Origin: Eonycteris spelaea
Lineage: Eukaryota > Chordata > Mammalia > Chiroptera > Pteropodidae
NCBI GenBank assembly: GCA_003508835.1
Contig: PUFA01000072.1
Span: forward strand, 2,046,001-2,110,000
Direction: 5' to 3'
Length of the DNA stretch: 64,000 nt
Part shown: piece after piece, positions 46,156 through 59,209 of the stretch
Layout: each line of letters starts with the position of its first letter
How positions within the stretch are numbered: the first letter of the stretch is position 1
Notes under the pieces: model-generated
What the model was told of the DNA's origin: nothing
The model's input: only the letters and a program-made list of their open reading frames with translations
The model's database searches: none
Made by a program: the position numbers and the translations under genes

Positions 46156-46785
46156 CTAATTGTCCCCCTTATCGGTGGGAGCACAGGTTCCAAGACCCCC
46201 AGGGGGTGCCTGAAATGGCACCTATATATACTACGCTTTTTCTATATATACATGCCTATGATGAAGTTCGATTTGTAAATCAGGCAGAGTAAGAGATGAA
46301 CAATAACTACTAATAAAATAGAATAACATACTGTGATAAAAATTATGTGAATGTTGTCTTTCTTTCTCTCTCTCAAAATATCTTACTTACTGTACTCACC
46401 TTTTCACTTGAAGGAAGCACTTGATGGCTTCTCTTTGGCATATCAGAATTGCCGGGATCTCTACTCTTTGCTTCGGGGCCATGAGTAAGTAAAATTACTT
46501 GAACGCAAGCCCTGTGATACATCTGATCTGACAACCAGGATGGCTCCTAAGTGACTACCGGGCAGGGAGGACACACAGTGTGGAGACGCTGGACAAAAGG
46601 GTGGTTCAAGTCCGGGTCGGGACAGAGCGAGACAGGGCGAGGTTCCATCGTGCTCAGAAGGGTGTGCCGTGTAAAACCTACGGACTGCTTATTCCTGACG
46701 TTTCCTGTTTAATATTTTCGGACTGCGGGTGACGAAGGTATCTGGAACCGTGGAAAGTGAAACCAAGAATAAGGAGGGGTGACTG
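46156..46785 (+). mobile_element. Tigger-family DNA transposon, MER44-like
   Basis: The left end ('ttgtcccccttatc...ccaagacccccag') and right end ('...ggaaagtgaaaccaagaat' then 'aaggaggggtgactg') are imperfect inverted repeats of the MER44/Tigger7 kind. The body contains the typical 'ataataaaatagaa' and 'tctctctctcaaaatatctta' blocks. It is non-autonomous, with no transposase ORF. It splits an L1 3' end. Confidence 0.75.
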
Positions 46786-46933
46786 CAATGACGTTCCAAG
46801 CGCATAAAACCCATCCCTGGCGTCCGGCGTCAGGAGAGTGGTTATCCTGGAGCGGTGTGAAGACAGGAATGAGGCACGAGGGAAGCTTCTGGGGTTCTGG
46901 TAACGTTTTATTTCTTGCTCTGAGTGTGGTTAT
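46786..46933 (+). mobile_element. L1M 3' UTR, right part (split by Tigger)
   Basis: 'ggagagtggttatcctggag', 'ggcacgagggaagcttctgg' and 'ctggtaacgttttatttctt' are the usual L1M UTR ending ('ctggtaatgttctatttctt'). Confidence 0.78.
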
Positions 46934-47357
46934 TGTTTTGGTTTCCATACCAAATTACTATAAACTTGGTTGCTTGATACGCAGAAATTTATTCTCTCAG
47001 CGTTCTGGGAGCCAGAAGTCAGGAATCAAGTTGTTGGCCGGGGCCAGGCTCCCTCTGAAGAATCTAGGGGACAATCAATCTGCTTCTTGCCCTTCCAGCT
47101 TCTGGTGGCTCCAGCTGTCCTCTGTGGCGATATCGCTGCATTCGCTGCCTTCGTCTCCACATGGCCTTCTCTCTGAGTCTGCCCTCTTCGGTCTCTTATA
47201 AGGATGCCTGTCATTAGATTTAGGACCCACCCAGGATGCTCTCATCTCAAGATGCTTAATCTAATTATTTCTCCAAAGACCCTTCTTCCGAGAAGATCAT
47301 ATTCACAGATCTCCAGAGACCACTCTCGTTTGGGGAACCACCATTCAATCCACTATA
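46934..47357 (-). mobile_element. MaLR LTR (MLT1/MST-like), reverse orientation
   Basis: Read on the plus strand it shows the reversed MaLR features 'cagaaatttattctctcag', 'acatggccttctctctgag', 'cttataaggatgcc' and a terminal '...accattcaatccacta'. It sits directly after the L1 tail at 46786-46933 and closes a nested repeat stack. Sense with PITPNC1. Confidence 0.75.
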
Positions 47358-49140
47358 GTTACCTGGGTGTGAAATTTTCCCCAGCAATGCATGCATGCAC
47401 TTTTCTGGTTGTATGCTCTATATCCACAAGAGTTTTTCTTTTCTTTTTCAGCTTCCAACCTCTGGATATATATCTGTTATTTACCATGAGGCAACTTGCA
47501 CGCATCCAACAAAAAAAGGCCACGACTCTTGGCATTTCATTGGCTGCAATGGCAGTAAAAGTTTCAGCTTCTCACATTCCATCCCATATCTGATCTTAGT
47601 AGAATGTACAGAAACCTCGCAGCAACTTACATGTATGTTTTTATTAAATAATTCTTCTCTACCCTCAACTGCCCAAAGCGGTGAAATCCTTTAACAAATT
47701 CCAAGCCAGGGACAATCAGAGAGTCTGGGCTCTGCACTGTGTCAGCTCAGAGAACCAGGCTATAATTTTAGACAGATGTTAGCGAACTTGGGGAATCCTG
47801 GTGTGTAGACTTGGGTGCCTCCAACCCCAGATGGCAGGGGAAGCAGCCAGTGCTCCTTGCCCAGATAACCCAGAAAACGTTTCTTAATAAGTCGTCCAGC
47901 ATGACTCACACTGGCTCCCACATCTGGCGGATCTGGGTTACATCACTCGTGGTCCTCAGCATCCCGCGGGTTCCTGGGAACGCACTGCCCAGAGTCAAGT
48001 GCACCAGCTGCAGCAGCCGGCTACATTCACACGCTTCCCTGCGTCATTCTGACGGCCACACGCTATGGGCTGCCTCCGGCTCCCAGTTCCAGAGGCTGAG
48101 CCGGCCGCCCCCCAGGAGGCCACCTCCTCTCACTTTCCCATGGGCCTAAGAAGTCACCATGGAGGTAAAATTCCATGCCTGAAGGTGTCCAGGGCAGGGT
48201 CACATTCTCTGGTTTTCTACACGAATAGCTCCTGGCACCGTCATTCGACAGCACTGGCTGTGTGAACCTAAAGAAGGCAAAAAGCAAACACGAAAACCTG
48301 AGCGGTTCCCATTCCTCGAAAAGGATCGGGGAAAGAGGGAAATAAGTGTACACTTTGAAGAATGGCCCACAACAACACTGGCTTTAAAAAGCTTGTGGAT
48401 GGTGGCAAGGAGGTGACAACTTTCATGAAGAAAGGGGCCTCTGATGTTCTGCTCCATCAGACCAGAATCCTGCTCCGTGCTCTCCATCACTTACAATGGC
48501 CTCGACACCCTCGCGCAGTCTGCCTGGAGTGGCATTCCTGCTTCCTGTCATTAACCACAGATCCTTCGAGATCTTTATTTTGTATCCTCTCATTTACTGA
48601 TCAAGAGTGCACTGAGGCTGCTTCGGAGACACCAGAAGCCCCGGTGCTGCCTGTGTGGGGGTTCTTGATCTCCCTGCTCGTTATTGCGAGGACACGGCGT
48701 CGTTCGCATTCGCGGAAGCGGAAGCCCCCCTCGCGCCCCATCAACTGCACCTGCTCATTCAGAGTATGTCAGAGCTGGAGGACACATTAAAAAAAAAAAG
48801 CATTAATTTCATTCTTCTGAATGGTTTTCCAATCCATTTTCTGATTCTTAAGCCAAGCTTTAAAGAAACAAACAAACCAAAAACAAAAACCACTGCGATC
48901 CTGACGACTTAAGCAATTCATCACCCTGGTTAGATCAAGACACACACAAGAGTATGACAACAGGTCTCCTCATGCTTGATTTCCCAATTACATCATGCAG
49001 CCTCATTAATTAACAAAAAAATGTCTATTGAAAGTCTTTAAAATTGGGGCTGAGATTTACAAATCTGCAGATGTGTTCCGAAGAAATAACCAAAAACAAG
49101 ACGGAAAGAAAGAGATAGAGAAAATACTCATTTCTATTCA
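47358..49140. other. Intron 1 interval, nothing firmly identified
   Basis: Contains a plus-strand open stretch after a pyrimidine tract (see findings) and a GC-rich patch at 48000-48140. No gene supported. Confidence 0.45.
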
Positions 49141-49147
49141 GACAGTT

Positions 49148-49302
49148 ACCTGGATGCACATCAGACTCACGGGGGGCTGCCCAGAATTCCAATGCCCAGG
49201 TCTGACCTCAAACCAATTAACTCAGAATCTCCGGAGGTGGGGTCTGGATGTCGGTAAGCAACCAGGCAACTCCAGTGCAAGAGTCAACCCGGAGTACCAC
49301 TG
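49148..49302 (+). mobile_element. MER5A-like hAT element
   Basis: Shows 'cacatcagactcac', 'ccaatgcccaggtctgacc', 'caattaactcagaatctcc', 'ggaggtggggtctgg' and a terminal 'agtaccactg'. Nearly complete apart from the first bases. Confidence 0.8.
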
Positions 49303-49679
49303 ATTCACTGGCGTTTAGGCTAAAATAGCTACGTAGAGACCAAAACTGTAGTTTTCGAAAGGAAAAGGAAAGAAAAGAACAAGACAAGGAGGAAGGAGGA
49401 GGCATTTCTATGATGTGACCTTCAATTTACTGTCACCCTCTCTGGGCTTTAGGGAGCTAAATGGATGTAGGGCCAAACCAAGAAGGCCTACATTGGTGAT
49501 CTCAGCCTGGGACAAGGGCACCTTTCCGCACTGAGCCTGTGACCACAGAGGCCTGTGGGCTACAAGGGCGGGTGGGGGGAAGGAGGACAAGGCCGACAAT
49601 CAAGTCATCTACTCTTAGGGCAGTCACAGGTAATTATGACACTTTTCTTTTTTCTTTTTTTTAAAAAGGGGGAACCCAT

Positions 49680-50235
49680 TACCATATAATTCAGCAATTC
49701 CACTTCTGAGTATATGACCCAAAATATGGAAAGCAGGGACTCAGAAATATTTGCATACCCATGGTCATAGCTGCATTACTCACCATAGGCAAAAGGGGGA
49801 AGCAATACAGCCATCCTCTGGCGAACGGATAAACAAAACGCGATATAGACATAGAGTGGAATGTGTTTTCGCCTGAAAAAGGAAGGCATTCTGACCCATG
49901 CTACGGCACGGATGACCCCTGAGGACATTATGTTAAGTGAAATGAGCCAGTCACAGAAGGACAAATACGGTATGACCCCACTTGTGTGAGGTCCCTAGAG
50001 TGGTCATGGCGACAGAACAGGATGGCGGTTGGCGGGTGCTGGGGGAATGGGGAGCTATTGTTTGATGGGTAGAGAGTTTCAGTTTTACAAGGTGAGGAGA
50101 CTTCTGTGGACGGCTGGTGGTGACAGTAGCACAACAATGTGAAGGTTTTTAATGCCACTGAACTGCACCCTTAAAGATGGTCCGGATGGTAAATTTTGTT
50201 ACGTGTGTTTTACCACGATTTCAAAAAAATGTTCT
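49680..50235 (+). mobile_element. L1M 3' end
   Basis: 'cataattcagcaattccact', 'catagctgcattactcacca', 'tgttaagtgaaatgagccag', 'gtgaggtccctagagtggtc' and 'gatggtaaattttgttacgt' cover the whole L1M 3' UTR. The start abuts an A-rich stretch. Confidence 0.92.
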
Positions 50236-52789
50236 AAAGTAGGGGAGAACGCCATGCGTGCCCCTCACTTACTTTTCTCTGGTTGGTGGAGGTTACTGAG
50301 GACAATCCCAAGGGTAGAGCATGTAATCTGTGAGACTGTGAAGACCGAGGTCTGTGACCCACATGCCCCAGGCCACTGGCATCTATGTGGCAGGGCTGGC
50401 TGACCCGAGAAAGTTATAGAGCCTTGAAGCTCCCCCAGGGTACCCTGAGGGCTGGCCAGCAGGCCTTGCATTTCCCGTTACATAACCAGGCGGCCAGCGT
50501 TCAAACGCCAGGAGGCGAGGTGCATTTCGACGTGCTCCATGCCTGAGACAGTCAACTGACGAAATTCCCAAATAACTCCATCACGGAGCCTTCGTCTAAT
50601 TCCCAAGCACAGTGATGCCACTGACTGAGAAAATCTCAGGTTTTCTCTCTGATGCGAGCACACAAACATATTTTTGAAAGAGGGTCTTATCTTTCATCTT
50701 TTCCTTCCTTTTCACTTAGTATTCTGGGGGCAAAGAAGAATTTCAGCAAGGAGAAAATTCCACCAGCAATGGCTCCTTTGAACTGCTCAGTAATCCAAAG
50801 CTTTCAAGTGAGTAAGCTTTCTCCTTTATTGACACCCCTGCGACAGAGAAGAAAAACATGACAGCTCCTCTCTGATCAGCGGTCCTAACCCTCTTCCTCA
50901 GTCAGCATCCATGATGATCCCATACAGCGGATGACATGTGAAGATGTTTTCTAGGGGAGCCACTTAGGCCCTGGAGGCCAGTCCCCAAACCCATGTGTCT
51001 GAGCTCTGGCCCACCATGCTCAGCCTCCCCGGCTCGTACCAGCAGCCCTAAGCAGAACTCACACTGGCCTAGAAAGTCTGTCCCAGTGACTCACCATGAA
51101 GTCCAAAGTTTGGCAGCTGGAAAGATGTAAACTTTCTCTTTCTTAGAATTTGCAAATTAACAGTTCAGCCAGAAGCCAATCATTCAACATGAGTTGGATT
51201 AAGTACTTGGATATCCTTCTAATGAGTTCAGACAGACATAGAAAAACACTCGCTTGCTTCTTTGACATAAAGTTTTGCAAAATCAAAGAAATTCCTCTAA
51301 ATCTGAGCAATGACAGAAAAGGGGAGAGGTTCTTATCCATGATGGGCAAAGGAAATCTAAATGCTGTGACTTGTTTGTGATGAGTTTTAACCAGTGCTCA
51401 TAGTTTATGGGGTTTTGAGAAAATATACAGGTATTTAGAAATAAATACTCTTTAACAGAGAACACACCACTTTTGGGATTTCAGGAGACATCCTGAAGGA
51501 CAAGAGGGGATGAGGTTCCCTGGGCACTCCTCATACCTCCCCCCAACCCAACACGCCCCAAACACATAAATATTTGTCAACCAATTATATACTTCATTAC
51601 ATGTCTAGATTCAAATCAGAAACTCCCCGCCTCCCGTGACCCTCACGTTTACCCTATCTACCTGTCCTTAGAGGAGAAAGAGAAGACCTCCTTGCTCATA
51701 AATGCCATTCTCATGCTTTGTGCTTTCTACAAGGCTCTCTGGAACTGTGATGTGGTCTCTGGAGCATGTGGACAGCAGCATCCCAGCTGAACGTCAGGTA
51801 CCCCCAAACTGTCATCTTTTTGTTCGGTCTTTAGGTGCAGACACAAGGTTAGAGGAATGATATACTGCTACAGGAGGAGAAAGAAAGTGTGTATGTCCCA
51901 ACATTACTCCTTAAAGGCACACTAAACACCGTACGTCATTTCTTTGACCATAAGAGAGAATTCCACTCATGAAACAGCACCATTAACACATATTATGTGC
52001 ATTGTATATACAGCCTACCACTAAGTTAATATGTTCTATTCCAAAAACACTGCCTAGACTCTGAGAATATTTTTTGGCATGTTGAAACAACAGAATGACC
52101 ATAAATTATGTAAAGGGACAAATTTCTTAGTATATTTCAGAAAAAAATGAAATAAAAACCTTTAGTAACAGAATTTAGTGCTTAATAACTCTCACATGCT
52201 AAAGGTTTAGTTTAATCATTACAACTTTTGATATTTTATTTAATACATCTAGGAAGCATCACCAAAAGAATAACTTTCATATTGCTTCTAAATTTGATTA
52301 GAGTGGTTACATTTTTATGACAGAGTAACATTTGCAGGGCCATTCTTTAATACACAAGTTATTAAATCCCACAGTCCCTTAATCCACACTGCAGACTAAT
52401 CTAATGCATTTAAGCCGCCCTTGAGAAGCCATCCCTCAGCATGTGGCTCGCGCAGTGTGATCGCTTTCGCTTTTCTGACCTAAGAAGTCATTTTTTTTCC
52501 CTCTTGACATCTTAAGAGTCATCTTTAATAATGTTTTTTCTGTCGTTCCAATGTCTCTCAACTCCTGACGTTCCTGACTGACTTGGCAAGTCAGTTCTTC
52601 TCCCTCAGAAACACCCGTTGGCCACTGATGGCTCCCGGGCACATGGTCCAGCAAATACCCACTGTAAAACCCACAGAGCCAAATGAAAATCTAGACGCTT
52701 TCCAGCTGGCTCCACATTTCCCACTGTGCCCACGACAGATGCTCCCAGGAGCATGACAAGCAGGAAATTGACATACACGAAGACAGTCT
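50236..52789. other. Intron 1 interval, nothing identified
   Basis: Non-repeat-looking DNA, AT-rich from 51850 to 52400. Confidence 0.5.
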
Positions 52790-52905
52790 AGCCAAGTGCT
52801 TAGGTTAAGAACCCAGTGGCAAGTCTCCCTACACCTTAGTAAGTCACTGGGTCTCTCTGCATGTCTGTTTCCCTGTTCGTAAGATGGGAATAGTAGATGT
52901 CTTTC
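52790..52905 (-). repeat. MIR fragment, reverse
   Basis: 'agtaagtcactgggtctctc' and 'tgttcgtaagatgggaatag' are the reverse MIR core. Confidence 0.7.
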
Positions 52906-52964
52906 ACCTTCATCCACACAATGACCAAGAGTCAAAAGCAATCCTAGTACTTGGGGTTGCCTTT

Positions 52965-53065
52965 GAAGGTTTTATCACAATCTTTAGGCTCATTTCTCAG
53001 GGAGGTAGACTAATTTTCACAGGTCCAGGCTAAGTGGCAAAGCAAGAACCAGCCAGTTCTAAATT
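52965..53065 (+). repeat. MIR fragment
   Basis: 'caggctaagtggcaaagcaa' and 'gaaccagccagttct' match the MIR 3' half. Opposite to the preceding MIR piece. Confidence 0.45.
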
Positions 53066-54261
53066 AGGGTTCCCCTGCCTTAAATATTTTTCTCAGAACA
53101 AGGTCAGATGTAAATTAACGACAGCAGCCCCTAGAGAATTATACCGGCTTATGCTGTAACTGAACTAAAAATGAATTCTTTCATACAAAGTCAGGATGGT
53201 CCCAATTTAGAATAACAAACATTTCAACAAAGGCTTATTTTTTAATCTAGAAAATGGTGACTATAAATTATCTCCAGCTTAACAGAGACCTAATTAGGCG
53301 AAGCTAGAGGGTAAGAACTAACACATGTGTCTGTCACGTAGGCATCCATGTTGGAGGCAAGAAAACAGGATGAAGACACGGGTTGACAGGCATGAAGGGA
53401 GAATGGCTATTCCATGACAACTAACAGTGTTGGCTACATTATAAAACGTCCTGCTCTTCAGTTATAAACAAAGCTGTGTTTTGAAAATTAAGATCTATAG
53501 GCTTTTCAAAGAGAAAAACCACAGTTTGAAGTACTGAGTGCCTCCCAGCTACCTACCAACGTAAGCTGCTAGGCCTTGACTGAAAACTTCCCACCCTCCC
53601 ACTCTGCCCAGGTGGATGGGTAGGCGACACATAGATAGACAGATGGATTTACAGACTTTGAAATCAAAAAACCTATAGGTTGTAAAATATTTTCCAAAAT
53701 ATTTGTATTGATTAAACCACAATCACAACCCCAACAAGACAACTCATCTTAATGTTGATCAAAAAAGGGTAAGACAATTATTTTAAATGACAGTAATGTT
53801 TTTCAGCTTTTTCATCACTCTATACTAAGAAGGAAATATTTTTGTTGTCATTGTGAGATTTCAACTCTCAGTGCTCTGAGTAATGGTTTTAAAAAAAGAA
53901 ACTTTGAAATTCTTTATCTAGAGATGTTTTGGCTGTGAAACTTCCTTACAAAATTGGCTGCATGTCCAATATCTGCCCCAAATGAACTTATTATTATTAA
54001 TGTGAATCAAGAAATGAACCTCGTCATCTCTGCAGATGCTGGGCTCTAAGGATGACACCCTCACTCCCACTTCATCCCAGGGCCGACCCATCACTCCCAT
54101 GGGGCAGGAGCTGGGAGAGTTCTGCCCTCTCCTCACTGTTTCTCCCCAGGGTCCCCCTTCCATGATGGAGAGCAAGCTGGAGACTCCCAGAGAAATAATA
54201 TCACCAGAGGCAAGGTGTAGGGTGGGACAGGGCGACCAGAAGACCGAAGGTCAGACCCTTG

Positions 54262-54358
54262 GTTCTGAATTTTGCCACAAATGAACCACGTGACTTCAGC
54301 GAGTGACTTGATCTGTCCACATCTCAGTTCCTCCTCTGCAAAAGAAGGCGGCGGGATC
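54262..54358 (-). repeat. MIR fragment, reverse
   Basis: 'cacgtgacttcagcgagtga', 'cttgatctgtccacatctca' and 'ctgcaaaagaagg' give the reverse MIR pattern. Confidence 0.6.
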
Positions 54359-54700
54359 GCCGAATATTTTAAGTTCCTCCCAGCTGTGGAAATTGTTATT
54401 TCTAAAAAAAGCACTATTTGCAAAACAGCAATTTTCAAATCTGGGCCTCGTCTGCAATAATTTTTGCCTTATGGGGCTTCTGCAACCTGAATTTCCCAGA
54501 AAAAAAAAAAAAAACACCAAAATACCAACCAGTCCTTGCTGTCCCCCTTCAAACATTTGGTTGCGTCTCAGGGACTATCAGGGAGACAGCAAGTCACAGG
54601 CGTTTGGACTCCAGAGGATTTTAAGGGACCATGTTTGGAGTAGGTTAAAGAAGAGACCAAACTCCACCATATGACTTTTGGAGGTTTTATGTATAAAAAC

Positions 54701-54706
<6 letters not shown>

Positions 54707-54733
<27 letters not shown>
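54707..54733. repeat. Poly-T tract
   Basis: 27 consecutive T. Minus-strand DNA to its right does not match a known retrogene. Confidence 0.95.
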
Positions 54734-55599
54734 GGTTTTACTAGCCTGAACTCTACAGACTTGAAAAATCTGATGCTAAGCAGAAGATATGCAAAACTGG
54801 ACCTTACTGTAAAGGAGATAATGTATCAAATGATTACTAAAAATCTATCAAAGATTGAAAGATTTCTTTCCAAGGCTGAGAAAAAAAATCCTTTATCTAT
54901 AGTATACTTCTGGTTTACCTTCCGAGTTGGTCTAGAAATACCAGACTCAAGATAATCATATTTTAAAACTTTAAAACCATATTTTTTAAGGTGTACTTAA
55001 AACAACTTATCCATTATTAAATCAAGAGTGTCCTTTAAATTATAGCCCTTCCAAGATACTTTATGTTAAAGACCACTACAAATTTAACAAAGAATTACAA
55101 CAAAAAACAGCTAACTGAAGTTAATTAGAGCCTTAAATTATTGTTAGGTCAGCAGGACAATGTGATTCAGTTCCTCTATGGCATAAAGGGAGGTCATGCT
55201 ACCCTAAAATGTCACGAAACACAAAGTTGTACTTTTTCCAAAGATCCAAGTAATCCTGGTAGCTCAATGAAGGAGAATTGCAAGCTTTTCAATTCACCTA
55301 AGCTATATTCCATGATCCTAGCCAATTTTCTCCTCTGTGTTTATCTGGCCACACTTTTGGCCCTTTGCATATATGACGGAATTGTTATTGGTCCAGTTAC
55401 TCTATGGGACTGTAAATCTCTTAAAGGCTGTATCCAAAGTTTAAACCTCCTCTGCCTGCTTAGTTCCTAAAGAAAATGTCCTCCAAAGACCTCTAACCCC
55501 AAACTCTATCCCTTTAAAAATGTTTTATGTTATTTTTTTATTATACAGGTAATACATTTAGCAGAGACTGAAAACTATCTGGAAAAATTCATTTTCTCC

Positions 55600-55920
55600 T
55601 TCCTCTGCAGCCTAGTGTTGTAGCTGGTCACATACATGCCTATCAGGATTTTGTTTCCTGCCTGCCTTGCATTTGGATGTAGCCATGTGACTGTGTCCCT
55701 GAAAAGGCTGTGTGCAGAAATAATTGTGCCACTTTGGGACCAGGGCCTCTTCCAAGACTCTTCTTCCTCCTTGTGATGGCACTCAGCCTTGACCTTGTAG
55801 CAGATGACAAGGCCCTGGGGAATAGAGGAGCTACAGGATGGAAGGAACCTGGGTCAACGACAATCTGAATGGAACAGGGCCACCTGCATGTATGGAACAC
55901 CTACCCACCTCATACTGTTA
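55600..55920 (+). mobile_element. Possible ERVL/MaLR-like LTR fragment
   Basis: 'tgtagccatgtgactgtg', 'ctacaggatggaaggaacct' and 'gggtcaacgacaatctg' are in the order of an old mammalian LTR. No clear ends. It lies just before a minus-strand L1 piece. Confidence 0.35.
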
Positions 55921-55984
55921 AACAAGAGGGAAATTCATTTCTTGAAGTCTCAATGTTGTGACTCTCTTAGCAGCTTGGCCTTTT

Positions 55985-56480
55985 ACTATGATGAATACAT
56001 GCATATTTATAGCTGAAAAGATGAGAAAACATGAGAAGCAGAAAAAAAGTCACCTGGATCCTACTATGCCTAAATAACTACTAATATTTTGGGGTAGTTC
56101 CTTCCAGACTTTTCTCTATGCCTACAAAAAGAAAAACCTATGTTTTTTGTACACATATTTGCCTCAGAAATAAAACCATCTGGTTTATAGCCTCTCTCAC
56201 CTAATATCATCTTCTATTTAATATGCTGATATTTTTCTAAATAAAAAAAAATATATATATATATCATTTTAATGGCTATACTATAATATTCTATTGCTAG
56301 ATTTATCACAATTTATTTAACCAAGTTTTCACTATGGGACGTTTGGATTTTTCCCTTTAAAAAATTCTCTTATAAACAATATTGCAGAGAACATTCTTAT
56401 ACATAAACCTTTACCTGTCAGATTATTTTTCCACTAGATCTCTAACATTATCATAACATTATCTTCACAAACAAAGATGT
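55985..56480 (-). mobile_element. L1M fragment, reverse (different subfamily)
   Basis: 'ttttgtacacatatttgcct', 'catcttctatttaatatgct', 'cacaatttatttaaccaagt' and 'aaacaatattgcagagaaca' read as an L1M 3' UTR in reverse. A TA run lies at 56251-56265. Confidence 0.75.
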
Positions 56481-59209
56481 TCCCTTTTCCCAGGTACCTG
56501 CATTAAGTCATACTGTCTGGTAGGTATTTGCAAGGTTACTTTCATTAATTATATTCTGGATGAATTCCCATTCAGGTTTTGTCATCCGAAGACAACCTGA
56601 AAAGTCACACAAGGTTCCAGCTCCCCAGTCAGCACCCAAGATGAATAAATGACTCCCTATGCAGGCTATCAGCCAAACTCCCTTGCACAATACAGCCCTG
56701 GTTAGTAATCTGCACAAAAAAAGAAAGCCGTAGTAGACCTTGCTGCCTGCTGACAAACCTTGATCTACATCTGTGTTGCCAATTACTTGTTCAACAAACC
56801 TGTTACTTTTTTGGAAATAATAAATAATTCAGGAAAAGTCATTTTGAATCCTCTGACATCTGTTGCTTGTATGACTCTGAATTATTCATCACTGAGCATA
56901 AACAGTATTAATTAAAGTACTGAGGCAAACCATTGAAATAGACATGAATGCTGCAGAAGAAAATGCCTTTACTCAAAGCATACTTCCCCTGTCACGGACA
57001 AATATCTCAAAGATCACACATAGCCAGCCCTTGGAATTTAAAGGAACCGGTACGCTTAGAAATCAGAAGACAGGATATAAATGACAAACCCTATTTATGT
57101 GTCCGGATTTATTTTTATTTCCTTCTCCTTCGGAAGAATCGTCATCTTTGATTTGATCTCTTTTGGCACTCCACTGGGCTTGCCTTCGGTTCAGAGGAGT
57201 GTTGTGGCCTTCAAGAAGAAGTTCACGGAGATTCAAAAGAATCGTAAGAATAAGCCCAATGGATCAAGTCATCGGGTGCTCATTTGTAAACTGAGATGCA
57301 GATATACTAACGGGAGAGTTCCCCCCAAATTAAGGGTGGTTCAATTAATCTGGCTGCCACAGTCTGATCATTTATTTCCATGACGACTTTGGCACTTCCT
57401 TTTGACAAAGTGCTTTCTCGAGGTAATGAGCAAAAGAGAAAAACCTTGCAGCCTACTCCGCATGAGCGGCTGTCGGCTAATTCTTCCCCGGTCTGCCTCT
57501 CGGCTCACTCAGAGTGATATTAGGTTTAGTAACACCCTCCGCTGTAGAAGAGACTGTGGAGCATATGTTTTTAGAGGGGGAAGTGTGAGCGTAAAGGAAA
57601 TGTGTGAGGGTTTACAAAGCACTGTTGATAAACAGATGCCTCCAAAGGTAAAGCAGGGGTGTCCAGGTACCTGGATCCCCAGGTACCAGAAGAAACAGGT
57701 CTCTCAGGAAAGGTGGGGTGAGGAGCCACTGAGGAGGGCTTGAATCAGATTTCCAGAGAAGCCTATTCCTTCGTGTGGCTAATCTGGTGAATCGTTCATT
57801 GACACAGAGGTAACCCGGTCTGCTCCCTCCTCCCCGGACCAACTGCTGGGGTTGCTGTGGGCAACACAGGAGAAACACTGGGGAGCAGAGGGGAGGAGGA
57901 GGAAGAAATAGGACGGGAAAAAAAAACAGATTGGGCAAAGCCACAAACCCAGTTTGGGCAGTTTGGGGTCTTTTCATAAAACCTCTGAATTCAGAGTCAT
58001 GACAAGCGACTGGCAAGGCCTTCTTGCTGATGGCAACTCATGAATGGCTCCTGCGCATAAATTAGCACTCAGGTCTCTCCAGATCCGACCCACAGAGACC
58101 TCCCAGATGCTTCCAGAAAAGGGGACAGAGAAACCGGCCCCTTGCTTTTGAATCCTCTTTCAGTGACATCCTTTCAAGGGATTCCACAAATGGGGACAAG
58201 CCTCCCTTGTCTCTTCCAAGTGTGGTTTGTTGCGGCTTTTTGTTCCTGTGGGGAGGAAGGCTGGAAGGGGCACAGGAGATGGTGGAGGCGAGCTTGGAGA
58301 ACAGGAGACATGAAAGCGGGAAAAACAGCTCTGCCCGGCTCGGAATGGCCCTTCATCAAAGGGGGTTTGTTGTTGGAAACAGCAGAGGAGGGGTGGGAAA
58401 TAAACCAAGACTCTCAGCTTCCCAAAAAGAGGCTGAACAGGCACTTTTGTGTCTCTTTTGGGCACTGCCTAAAACGAAACTGCAGATTTCGAAAAGATCA
58501 CTCATACAGCATTGGATTTTAAGAAACAAACTAAAAACGACCTCTTTTAGGAAAACAACAGACGGACTCGCTGGGTAAGAGCCGCCCAGCTCAGAGGCCC
58601 CTCAACTTCAACCCAAGTCCAGCGAGGGTGCAGCCTCTTTGTGATGTCACTTGCTTCCCAGCTGCCCACCCAGCCTTAAAATTTCATTCAAACATTCAGA
58701 AACAAACATTTACCCAGGATCTTTCATTTAGGGAAAAAAGAAAACAAGGCACTGCCTCCCTCCTGTCCAACAAGCAGTGTCTACGCTGCAGGTAAAGCGA
58801 GAGTCTGGAGCTGAATACAACAAGTTGAACCTTTGCTCATTGGTGAAGCCGGCACTAACGTGTCATGGCTCTCAACAAGAAGAGCCTGGAGGCAGCCCAC
58901 AGACTGGAGTCTTGGTTTGGTGGCTACACTATGACACACCCAGAAATTGAGGGGGGGTGGGGGGTTGGGGGTGGAAATCCGCTCTAACTGCTATCGGGTA
59001 GCAAGCCTTTTAGGGAGCACCTGGGTTCTCCTGTGGCTTCTGTCTAGGAGGCAGTGAAACCCACAGGGCAGGGGAAGCGAGGGCCCCGGATGCAGGCCAC
59101 CCAAACCTTGAATGCCGCCTGCATGGTTCAGGATCTAACGAAAACCGGCACCCTCAATAGAGAAACCGATGGGGCAGCCTCAGAGACAACACCCGGTTTT
59201 ACCAAATTC
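56481..59209. other. Intron 1 interval, non-repeat, possible regulatory DNA
   Basis: No confident repeat over 2.7 kb, unusual for this window. Includes a CpG-containing block at 57090-57560 and a G-rich stretch at 58951-58974. Confidence 0.45.

Larger units (their letters stand above)
53066..55599. other. Intron 1 interval, mostly unassigned
   Basis: Apart from one MIR fragment and the poly-T tract, no element is recognised. The 109-residue plus frame at 55141-55470 is not recognisable. Confidence 0.5.

Noticed and set aside
55141..55470. 109-residue plus-strand frame with a hydrophobic stretch
   Set aside because: Not recognisable, no promoter or splice context and high AT content. Treated as chance.
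57080..57383. Possible processed pseudogene with a KKKFTEIQKNRKNK-like basic stretch
   Set aside because: Could not be matched to any protein family, and no A-tail or target-site duplication was seen.
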